Source: Kiritimatiellia bacterium | GTDB taxonomy: Bacteria > Verrucomicrobiota > Kiritimatiellia > JAAZAB01 | Direction: 5' to 3' | Length of the DNA: 6,079 nucleotides | Assembly: GCA_018400335.1 (NCBI GenBank) | Contig: JAGYMT010000127.1 | Coordinates: 1 to 6,079, forward strand | Notes under the pieces: generated by a model | The model's database searches: none | What the model was told of the DNA's origin: nothing | The model's input: the letters and a program-made list of their open reading frames with translations, nothing else | In this document: positions 1-5,986 of the stretch, piece after piece | Layout of the letters: the number at the start of each line of letters is the position of its first letter | Numbering within the stretch: position 1 is the stretch's first letter | Translations under genes and position numbers: made by a program

Positions 1-18
1 GATGCTGATGCATCGCTC

Positions 19-36
19 GTGCCCGTGAACGGGCAC
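19..36 (-). terminator. GC-rich hairpin after the FAH gene, possible terminator
   Basis: A perfect inverted repeat (GTGCCCG and CGGGCAC, 7 bp, with a 4-base loop) lies about 20 bases beyond the stop codon of the FAH-family gene in its direction of transcription. It could end the amrS-FAH transcript or protect its 3' end. There is no run of T on the minus-strand side after the stem, so it is not a classical intrinsic terminator. The remaining bases between position 1 and the FAH stop show no other gene. Confidence 0.4.
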
Positions 37-55
37 CACTGATTTGAGAAGATTT

Positions 56-928
56 TCAAAGGGTCCCAACCCGGTTCCGCTGGCGTCCCAACCCTTCCAC
101 TTCCACCTCCACTATATCGCCCGGCTTCAATGCGACGGGCGGCTTCCTGGCGGAGCCGACACCGGCCGGCGTGCCCGTTGATATGATGTCGCCCGGCATG
201 AGGGTGATCCTGCTGCTTAGATAGGCTATGACAAAGGGAATATCGAAAATCATCCGCGAGGTATTGCCGTCCTGCAGCTTCACACCGTTGAGGGTTTGCG
301 TGACTGACAGCCGTCCGGAATCCCGCACCTCGTCCGGAGTGACAAGCCACGGACCGATTGGACAGAAAGTGTCCGGACTCTTCCCCCAGAACCACTGGCT
401 GCGGGAGCGTTGCGCCTCGCGGTCGGACACATCGTTGAGCGCGACGAAGCCCGCCACATGGCTCATTGCCTCTTCACTCGACACGTTCCGGGCGCGCTTC
501 CCGACAACCACCGCGAGCTCAGCCTCCGCATCAACCGCTTTCGCCCCCGCGGGCAGGAGAATATCATCGAAAGCCCCGATGACGGCGCTGGACGCCTTGT
601 TGAAGAATACCGGCTCCGCGGGCAGCTCCGCTTTCGATTCGCGAACATGCTCCGCGTAGTTGCCGCCCATGCAGATGATCTTGCCCGGCCGCGGGAGCGG
701 AGGACCTATCCTCGCGCCGGATGCCGCGACCAGCCTGGGCGACGGCTCCGAGAGAAGCCCGGCAATTCTCGACAATCCGTCGCGCTCAAAGAAATGTCCG
801 TCAAAGTCCTCGATGTCAAATGCCATTGCCCGCACGTCGAGGATCGAAGGAGCGCCGTCAGGCCCCCCTGCTTCCAGCCAAACGCCGGGCCGTTCCTCGC
901 CAGGGTCGCCGAATCTCACAAGCTTCAT
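56..928 (-). CDS. Fumarylacetoacetate hydrolase (FAH) family enzyme
   Basis: A 290-residue cytoplasmic enzyme of the FAH superfamily, whose members hydrolyse or decarboxylate beta-diketo and 2-oxo acids using a divalent metal. The N-terminal ~75 residues form the variable cap; the FAH fold follows from about residue 82. Visible motifs: the NYAEHVRE lid segment with the His94/Glu97 pair, FNKASSAVIG with Lys111, the metal-binding DAEAE (Glu135, Glu137) with Asp166 in NDVSDRE, GKSPDTFCPIGPW with Lys183, and STGTPAGVG near 250-258. All expected catalytic and metal residues are present, so it should be active. The substrate cannot be read from sequence; the style resembles the FAHD1-like acylpyruvase/oxaloacetate decarboxylase and diketo-deoxy sugar acid hydrolase groups. 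Its ATG overlaps the stop of the upstream radical SAM gene (ATGA), with an AAAGGA ribosome site 6 bases before it, so the two are one operon. Confidence 0.93.
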   Translation of the reverse strand: MKLVRFGDPGEERPGVWLEAGGPDGAPSILDVRAMAFDIEDFDGHFFERDGLSRIAGLLSEPSPRLVAASGARIGPPLPRPGKIICMGGNYAEHVRESKAELPAEPVFFNKASSAVIGAFDDILLPAGAKAVDAEAELAVVVGKRARNVSSEEAMSHVAGFVALNDVSDREAQRSRSQWFWGKSPDTFCPIGPWLVTPDEVRDSGRLSVTQTLNGVKLQDGNTSRMIFDIPFVIAYLSSRITLMPGDIISTGTPAGVGSARKPPVALKPGDIVEVEVEGLGRQRNRVGTL

Positions 929-1929
929 GCCCTATCCTTTCTTTTCAGAACAATATCGGCGCGGCGTCCGCATTTCGCGCAATTTCCGTTCTTGATTTCT
1001 TTTATCTCCGTCGAATACCCGCGCCGTGACACGAGGCACGCTCCGCATCCCGGACATAGCGTATCAATGCCCGAACCGGATATGACGTTTCCGATGTAGA
1101 CGTAATCCAGATCGCGCGAACACCGCGCACGGGCTCGCTCCATCGTGTTCAACGGGGTTGCCGGAACGCTCATTTTGAATTCGGGCCGATATGCGCCAAG
1201 ATGCAGAGGGGTGCTCCTGCCCAGGTTCTCGCTGATCCAGGATGAGAGACGACCCAGTTGATCTTCCTCATCGTTGACACCGGGTATCACAAGGTTCGTT
1301 ATCTCCACGTGGCACCCCGCGGCGACAGCCTGCTTCGCGAAGCTCAACACGGGCTCAAGCGAGCCCCCGCACTGGCTCCGGTAGAAATCATCATCCATGC
1401 TCTTGATGTCAATGTTCAAGGCGTCAACAACCGGAAGAATGTAGTCGGCGGGACCGGGCTCAACGAAACCGTTCGTCACAAGCACGTTCACGAGCTTGCG
1501 CTCCGCCGCGAGCGCCGCGCAATCGTGAACGAACTCCATATTGATCAGCGGCTCGTTATAGGTGTAGGCTATGCCGATGGAATCGTCCGCGCCGGCCTCC
1601 GCCACGATCTCTTCAGGACCGTGAATCCGGCCGCCGCCGTTGAAACCCTGCGAAATTGACCAGTTCTGGCAGAATTTGCAGCCGAAGTTGCAGCCCCATC
1701 CGCCGAGGCTGAAGATGGGGCTGCCCGGAAAGAAATGGTAGAGAGGTTTCTTCTCGATCGGGTCCACATGTGCAGAGGATACCCGTCCATAGCCATCCGC
1801 AACCAATCCGCCCCTTTCAACCCGGCGGATTTTGCAGAGGCCGGTCTTTCCCTCGGCGATCAGGCAGCGGTGCGGACAAAGCCCACACTGTACCTTGCCG
1901 TCTTCAATCTTCCGCCAGAATAAGGACAT
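925..1929 (-). CDS. amrS: AmmeMemoRadiSam system radical SAM protein (AmrS-like)
   Basis: A 334-residue radical SAM protein. The N-terminal cysteine segment CGLCPHRC (Cys15, 18, 22) plus Cys32 is typical of the AmmeMemoRadiSam radical SAM family. The [4Fe-4S] motif is C-x3-C-x2-C at Cys80, Cys84 and Cys87 (GCNFGCKFCQNW), preceded by GGWG. Further family marks are YTYNEP (122-127), a NIDIKS stretch (172-177), and LHLGAYRPEFKM followed by PATP (243-259). The C terminus has two CxxC pairs (292/295 with 298, and 317/320) that look like a zinc ribbon. In this family the enzyme normally works with AMMECR1-like and Memo-like partners; neither is in the window. An ATG two codons upstream (1935) is possible, but it sits 1 base from the GGAG, while the ATG at 1929 is 7 bases away and is preferred. 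The frame stays open far upstream across deoB; that part is antisense shadow. Confidence 0.92.
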   Translation of the reverse strand: MSLFWRKIEDGKVQCGLCPHRCLIAEGKTGLCKIRRVERGGLVADGYGRVSSAHVDPIEKKPLYHFFPGSPIFSLGGWGCNFGCKFCQNWSISQGFNGGGRIHGPEEIVAEAGADDSIGIAYTYNEPLINMEFVHDCAALAAERKLVNVLVTNGFVEPGPADYILPVVDALNIDIKSMDDDFYRSQCGGSLEPVLSFAKQAVAAGCHVEITNLVIPGVNDEEDQLGRLSSWISENLGRSTPLHLGAYRPEFKMSVPATPLNTMERARARCSRDLDYVYIGNVISGSGIDTLCPGCGACLVSRRGYSTEIKEIKNGNCAKCGRRADIVLKRKDRA

Positions 1930-1936
1930 TGTCATA

Positions 1937-1940
1937 CTCC
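1937..1940 (-). promoter_or_regulatory. Ribosome binding site of amrS
   Basis: GGAG on the minus strand lies 7 bases before the ATG at 1929 and only 1 base before the ATG at 1935. This spacing is the reason for choosing the shorter 334-residue reading of the radical SAM protein over the 336-residue one. Confidence 0.6.
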
Positions 1941-1947
1941 AATCCGA

Positions 1948-1961
1948 ATATATGCATATAT
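1948..1961. promoter_or_regulatory. 14-bp AT-rich palindrome between divergent genes
   Basis: ATATATGCATATAT is a perfect palindrome in the 73-base divergent region between amrS (minus) and deoB (plus). It is much more AT-rich than the surrounding DNA. It could be an operator for a dimeric regulator, or simply AT-rich promoter sequence; the -10-like TATATT on the minus strand overlaps it. No second copy is seen in the window. Confidence 0.35.
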
Positions 1962-1963
1962 AA

Positions 1964-1990
1964 TTGCAGACGTCCGGCGGATAGTATAGT
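1964..1990 (+). promoter_or_regulatory. Candidate deoB promoter
   Basis: TATAGT at 1985-1990 is a good -10 match (5 of 6) and TTGCAG at 1964-1969 a poor -35 match, with a short 15-base spacer. Transcription from this -10 would begin only about 6 bases before the deoB start codon, giving an almost leaderless mRNA. Inferred from consensus matching alone. Confidence 0.3.
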
Positions 1991-2002
1991 CTTTTCGCCA
2001 AA

Positions 2003-3178
2003 GTGAAAGCTATTCTGCTCATCCTGGACTCAGTCGGCATAGGCGAAGCGCCTGATGCCGACAGCTTCGGCGATGCCGGCGCAAACACGCTCGCACACAC
2101 GGCAGTCGCCGCGGGCGGACTCACGCTGCCGACCCTCGCGAGCATGGGGCTCGGCAATATCCCCGCGCTGCTCCCAAACGGCCTCGGCATTTCAGGCGTT
2201 CCTCCCGTTGCCCGTCCCGTTGCTGACTTCGGGGCCATGCGCGAACTGTCCATTGGGAAGGACACAATCACGGGCCACTGGGAAATCGCCGGCCTCCACT
2301 TGAAACACGGGTTCAGGATATTCCCGCCCGGCCCGCCTTCATTCCCGTCGGAACTTACCCGCGCTTTCGAAGAGAAGACAGGCCGCAAGATCATCGGCAA
2401 CAAGGCGGCCAGCGGCACGGCGATCATCGAGGTGCTGGGCGGGGAGCAGATGAGGAACGGCTCTTGGATTGTCTATACGAGCGCCGACTCCGTGATGCAG
2501 ATAGCCGCCCATGAAGAAATCATCCCGCTGGACGAGCTATACAAGGGCTGCGAAACCGCGCGCGCCCTGTGCGACGAATACCAGGTGGGACGAGTGATCG
2601 CCAGACCGTTCCTCGGCGCACCGGGCGCCTTTAAGAGGACTGGGAACAGGCGCGATTTTTCCTTCCCGCTCCCTGAGCCCACGATACTCGACCGCCTGAC
2701 CGACGCAGGCGTCAACGTCCACGCGGTGGGCAAGATAGAGGACATCTTTAACCACAGGGGCATCACGCGTTCTTTTCACACGGGCAGTAATGTCGAGACT
2801 CAGGCTGCCATGAACAAGCTTGTCGCGGAGGATATTGACGGGCTGATCTTCGCCAACCTGATTGATTTCGACATGCTGCACGGACACCGCAGGGACTTCA
2901 TAGGCTATGCCCGGGCGCTCGAACAGACCGACGGTTTCCTGGCCGCGCTGCTCCCCGTCATGCGCCCGGGCGACTCGCTGATTATTTCCGCCGACCACGG
3001 CAACGATCCCACATTCAAGGGAACCGATCACACACGGGAATACGTGCCGTTGCTGCACCACAGGCCGGGGAAAGACGGGATGAGCCTCGGCGTGAGACAG
3101 GGGTTCTTCGACGTGGCACAGACACTCGCATCGCTCTTCCGGATACCACCGATGCCGAGAGGCGTTTCTTTCTCTTGA
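2003..3178 (+). CDS. deoB: Phosphopentomutase DeoB
   Basis: A 391-residue phosphopentomutase, full length for the family, which interconverts (deoxy)ribose 1-phosphate and 5-phosphate and so links nucleoside breakdown and salvage to the pentose phosphate pathway. It belongs to the alkaline phosphatase superfamily. The N-terminal ILLILDSVGIGEAPDA carries metal ligand Asp9. GKDTITGHWEIAG (85-97) holds the threonine that is phosphorylated in the family, probably Thr88. The C-terminal metal site is visible as Asp290 and His295 (DFDMLHGHRRD), Asp331-His332 (SADHGND) and His343 (TDHT). The cap domain lies between, roughly residues 100-280. The start is GTG, placed so that the protein begins MKAILLILD as expected; no Shine-Dalgarno sequence precedes it. 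It stands alone on the plus strand; no other deo or nucleoside genes are in the window. Its stop codon abuts that of the convergent kinase gene. Confidence 0.97.
   Translation: MKAILLILDSVGIGEAPDADSFGDAGANTLAHTAVAAGGLTLPTLASMGLGNIPALLPNGLGISGVPPVARPVADFGAMRELSIGKDTITGHWEIAGLHLKHGFRIFPPGPPSFPSELTRAFEEKTGRKIIGNKAASGTAIIEVLGGEQMRNGSWIVYTSADSVMQIAAHEEIIPLDELYKGCETARALCDEYQVGRVIARPFLGAPGAFKRTGNRRDFSFPLPEPTILDRLTDAGVNVHAVGKIEDIFNHRGITRSFHTGSNVETQAAMNKLVAEDIDGLIFANLIDFDMLHGHRRDFIGYARALEQTDGFLAALLPVMRPGDSLIISADHGNDPTFKGTDHTREYVPLLHHRPGKDGMSLGVRQGFFDVAQTLASLFRIPPMPRGVSFS
3151..3176 (+). terminator. Possible weak intrinsic terminator inside the deoB 3' end
   Basis: GATGCC and GGCGTT can pair in RNA (6 pairs, two of them G-U) around a GAGA loop of the GNRA type, followed by the pyrimidine-rich TCTTTCTCTT. 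Because no base separates deoB from the convergent kinase gene, any terminator must lie within a coding region, and this is the only candidate noticed. The stem is short, so the call is weak. Confidence 0.25.
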
Positions 3179-4927
3179 TCAGGGCTGCGGAGCGCCGAAT
3201 GATTCAGCGGTCTCCTTCTCCTTGCCGGCCTTCCAGATGTTGCGCGCGCGCTCTTCAGGGAAGAACTTCAACTTATCATCCTCATCCATAAGCGTGAAAG
3301 GGCACATTATCTCGCCGTGCTCCACCCCAACCATTATCCCGGAAATGCCAATCCGCTTCAACGAACCCTCCACGGGCTCATCCTGCCCCTTGAGCTTCAC
3401 GGTTACTGTGTCTCCAACGGAAGGTGCGCCCTGCATGCATTCGCGGAGAATCCTCAGAAAAGCAGGATCTTCCATGTCGGGCCTTGTTCCGGAATCAGCG
3501 GGCGCACGGTCATCCTTTTCCGGGGATGAAGAACGCTCCGGGAGCAGCCCCGAAACAGATCGTCCGATCTCCGAAAACATTGCGCTGATGTCCGGCATCA
3601 CCCCGCTTCGTATCCGCTTTCTCACGGGATTAAGTATATCCCTGTGGTTCACTATCCGCTGGTAGCCGTAGAACACCAGAAAGACAAGCAGGAGCAACGA
3701 GCCCAGCAGCGTCAGATTTTCGCTCAACCCGGATTTATTCTTGAGCGGCCGCCGCCGCACCTCCGCAACCGGCAACGGCGCCGGCTTGGGCGTCAGGCGC
3801 GCTCGCGGAACAACCGCCGAAGCCTTCTTCTTGACCGTCGGCTTCTTGACTGAAGCCCGAGCCTCAAGCGGCTTGCCGCAGGCGGAACAGGTCCCGGACT
3901 TCTTCTTGACGAGCTTCGCGCAGTGAGGACACTCCATCACTTCAGACGAATCAATGAAAGCAACCGGCATGGTCTGTCCCGAGAAATCAACTTTCTCGGA
4001 AACCGCCTCGGCGCCCGGCGCCCGCGCCGCAAGCTGCAGTTTCGAGACCTCTGCGGCGAGCTCCTCCCAGCTCTGGTGCCGCCGGGCCGGATTCTTGGCC
4101 ATCATTTTCATGACCATGTCGGCCGTGGCCGGGGATATGCCCGGCGCTATCTTCCCGGGATACTCAAGATCATCGTTTATCTGCCGGCGCAGGGTCTCGT
4201 TCACATCGTGACAGCCAAACGGCAGGATGCCCGTCAGCAGCTGGTACAAGGTGGCGCCCGTCGAATATATGTCGCTTCGAAAGTCGAGGTGTTTCTGTCC
4301 CTTCGCCTGCTCCGGCGACATGTAGTTGGGCGTCCCCATCACCTGCAGATCCTCGCTCCCCGAATGCCCGCCGAGCGAGCGAACAACCCTGGCGAGCCCA
4401 AGGTCGGTGACCTTGATGGTGCCGTCGCCGTCAACCATTATGTTGTCGGGCTTGATGTCGCAATGGACAACCCGGCCCTGCTTCCATGCATAGCCCAGGG
4501 CATCGGCCACGCAACGGACCACTGTCAGCGAGTCGAGCTCCGAAAGCCGGCCTTTTCTTCGAACCCAGTCGCCGACACTGTAGCCGGTGATGTGCTCCAT
4601 CACGAAGTAGGGTCTGCCGTTGTCCCGGGATTGGCCGAAATCATAGACCTGCACGATGCCGTGGTGCTTCAGGCTGGCGGCCACCTTGGCTTCAAACTGG
4701 AACTGCTTGATATCCTCAAGATCGCGGGACATCTTCTCAGAGAGGATTTTTATCACAACCGTGCGGCCGAGTGATATCTGGCTGGCCTTCCACAACGATG
4801 ATTCACTACTGTGCCCTATGCGATCGAGCAGCTCAAAACCGTCAATTTTGGGTTTGTCCGCGGGTTCCGGATTCGGTTTCGCCCGCCCCGCATCCTTGTC
4901 CTTGTTTTCTGTCTTTTCAAGACTCAT
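3179..4927 (-). CDS. Membrane-anchored PknB-type Ser/Thr protein kinase with zinc ribbon
   Basis: A 582-residue Hanks-type kinase. After a charged, Pro-containing N terminus (1-29), the kinase domain spans about 30-297: Lys60 in VVIK, Glu79, catalytic loop HCDIKPDN with Asp157, metal-binding DLG (Asp175), SPEQ (204-207) and FRSDIYSTG (217-224). Catalytic Lys and both Asp are present, so activity is plausible. The glycine loop is degenerate (IGHSSESSLWKA keeps only the first Gly) and HRD is HCD, making it a non-RD kinase. Next come a zinc-ribbon motif (Cys333, 336, 347, 350), a Lys/Pro/Ala-rich linker (about 355-398), one membrane helix (about 403-421, preceded by basic residues, so kinase inside) and an unrecognised C-terminal region with a likely beta-rich part at 503-560. 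Its ATG overlaps the queE end by 11 bases, with AAGGTG 7 bases upstream. Substrate unknown. Confidence 0.93.
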   Translation of the reverse strand: MSLEKTENKDKDAGRAKPNPEPADKPKIDGFELLDRIGHSSESSLWKASQISLGRTVVIKILSEKMSRDLEDIKQFQFEAKVAASLKHHGIVQVYDFGQSRDNGRPYFVMEHITGYSVGDWVRRKGRLSELDSLTVVRCVADALGYAWKQGRVVHCDIKPDNIMVDGDGTIKVTDLGLARVVRSLGGHSGSEDLQVMGTPNYMSPEQAKGQKHLDFRSDIYSTGATLYQLLTGILPFGCHDVNETLRRQINDDLEYPGKIAPGISPATADMVMKMMAKNPARRHQSWEELAAEVSKLQLAARAPGAEAVSEKVDFSGQTMPVAFIDSSEVMECPHCAKLVKKKSGTCSACGKPLEARASVKKPTVKKKASAVVPRARLTPKPAPLPVAEVRRRPLKNKSGLSENLTLLGSLLLLVFLVFYGYQRIVNHRDILNPVRKRIRSGVMPDISAMFSEIGRSVSGLLPERSSSPEKDDRAPADSGTRPDMEDPAFLRILRECMQGAPSVGDTVTVKLKGQDEPVEGSLKRIGISGIMVGVEHGEIMCPFTLMDEDDKLKFFPEERARNIWKAGKEKETAESFGAPQP

Positions 4928-5606
4928 TCCATATCACCTTGTGAATTTGGAGATTCAGCCGCGCCGGAACGCCTCCGGCGATGATCCAGTCAGCCAGATC
5001 CGAAGGCGCAACGCGCCCGAACGAAGGGCTCATCAATACCGCATGGCACTTCCCGGCGATCCGGTGTTCCCTGATCATGCGCGCCGCCCACTCGAAATCG
5101 TCCCGATCGCCAATAACAAACTTAACCTCATCCTGCCTGCGAAGCAAATCAATATTGCTCCAAACCACCGAATCAATTTCCCCGCTGGACGGGCACTTGA
5201 CATCCATTATGGTCACCACCCCGTCCGGGACCTTTGAGATATCAACGCTCCCGTTAGTTTCAAGCAGCACCGTTCCTCGATCGCGCAGCTCTTCCAGCAG
5301 GCCGACAGTTCCCCCCTGCAGCAGGGGCTCGCCACCCGTGACCTCGACCAGCCCCACCCCGCTTCGCTCGAATTCACGAACCAGCTCGCAGACCGGCCTC
5401 GCATCGCCTCCATCATAGGCATGCTTGGTGTCGCAATACGAACACCGCAGGTTGCACCCTGTCAACCGGATGAAGAAACACGGCAGTCCGGCCCAGGTGG
5501 ATTCGCCCTGTATCGAAAGAAAAGTCTCACAAACCTGCAAGACGTCCGAACCAGGCCGGCCTGTCGGCAAGGAACCCGCATCAGCCTGGGCAACTGAAGG
5601 CCTCAT
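4917..5606 (-). CDS. queE: 7-carboxy-7-deazaguanine synthase QueE
   Basis: A 229-residue radical SAM enzyme that converts 6-carboxy-5,6,7,8-tetrahydropterin to 7-carboxy-7-deazaguanine in preQ0/queuosine synthesis. Visible motifs: ETFLSIQGES (27-36), the radical SAM cluster C-x3-C-x2-C at Cys51, Cys55 and Cys58 (CNLRCSYCDT), TGGEPLLQ (90-97), LLETNGS (114-120), MDVKCPSSGE (134-143) and the C-terminal LNLQIHKVIW (217-226). The start chosen is the ATG at 5606, which forms an ATGA overlap with the queD stop; a longer reading from 5687 would run well into queD and is rejected. Even so, about 22 residues precede the conserved LQVCETF segment, slightly more than usual, so a later internal start is not excluded. 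It follows queD directly, matching the order of the two pathway steps. Confidence 0.94.
   Translation of the reverse strand: MRPSVAQADAGSLPTGRPGSDVLQVCETFLSIQGESTWAGLPCFFIRLTGCNLRCSYCDTKHAYDGGDARPVCELVREFERSGVGLVEVTGGEPLLQGGTVGLLEELRDRGTVLLETNGSVDISKVPDGVVTIMDVKCPSSGEIDSVVWSNIDLLRRQDEVKFVIGDRDDFEWAARMIREHRIAGKCHAVLMSPSFGRVAPSDLADWIIAGGVPARLNLQIHKVIWNES
4935..4940 (-). promoter_or_regulatory. Ribosome binding site of the kinase gene inside queE
   Basis: AAGGTG on the minus strand lies in the last codons of queE, 7 bases before the kinase ATG at 4927. It supports that start and means ribosomes finishing queE pass the kinase initiation site, so the two are probably translationally coupled. Confidence 0.5.
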
Positions 5607-5983
5607 GCCCCGTCCGATTTCCAGTATGACGCGCTCGACCCGGGCGATTCGCTCACACGCACCTTGAACACCCTGTAGGAAGGACAATCGAGTATGCCGG
5701 AAAGACGTTCGTGCAAATGCCGAGCGAGATTCTCGGATGTCGGATTCCTGCTCTCGAATGCAGCCACAATGTTCAAATCCTCGTGATCCAGGCGCGCAAG
5801 CACCTCGCGCATTGACGACTTGATCGCGGTGAAATCAGCCAGCATGCCTAACTGATCCAGCCCGGAGCCCCGCACAAAAACCTCGACCTCCCAGTTATGG
5901 CCATGAACCTTGCCGCACGGCCCGTCATATCCCCTGAGATGGTGGGCGCCGGAGAATCTCGATATCACGCTCAACTCGTACAA
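5603..5983 (-). CDS. queD: 6-carboxy-5,6,7,8-tetrahydropterin synthase QueD
   Basis: A 126-residue member of the PTPS/QueD family that converts 7,8-dihydroneopterin triphosphate to 6-carboxytetrahydropterin, the first committed step toward preQ0. Zinc ligands are visible as His14 (FSGAHHL), His27 and His29 (CGKVHGHN), with the catalytic Cys23 in place. LDHEDLN (65-71) holds the Asp66/His67 pair, NPTSENLA (80-87) the substrate-loop Glu84, and Glu112 lies in the C-terminal VSES. The CxxxHGHN spacing fits QueD rather than the eukaryotic-type pyruvoyl-tetrahydropterin synthase. The start is TTG: an in-frame TGA stands only two codons upstream, a strong AAGGGG ribosome site lies 6 bases before it, and the protein then begins MYELSVISRFS as in relatives. 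The gene is full length and overlaps queE by four bases. Confidence 0.95.
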   Translation of the reverse strand: MYELSVISRFSGAHHLRGYDGPCGKVHGHNWEVEVFVRGSGLDQLGMLADFTAIKSSMREVLARLDHEDLNIVAAFESRNPTSENLARHLHERLSGILDCPSYRVFKVRVSESPGSSASYWKSDGA

Positions 5984-5986
5984 GTC

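Noticed and set aside
7..14. Short palindrome GATGCATC at the left edge
   Set aside because: Eight bases is within chance expectation, and it has no partner or conserved position.
410..1099. 229-residue plus-strand open frame opposite the FAH gene and the amrS 3' end
   Set aside because: It covers two well-supported minus-strand genes and their junction, with no motif of its own.
1930..2427. N-terminal extension of the amrS frame to 500 residues
   Set aside because: The extra 166 residues are antisense to deoB, have no radical SAM family character, and the ATG at 1929 has its own ribosome site.
2537..3061. 174-residue minus-strand open frame inside deoB
   Set aside because: It is antisense to the conserved DeoB metal-site region and shows no family features.
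3923..4774. 283-residue plus-strand open frame opposite the kinase gene
   Set aside because: It lies antisense to the conserved kinase domain, has no recognisable motif, and is rich in Arg, His and Leu as expected of a shadow frame in GC-rich DNA.
5607..5687. Longer queE reading starting at 5687
   Set aside because: It would overlap queD by 85 bases and add residues with no family match; the ATG at 5606 forms a normal ATGA overlap.
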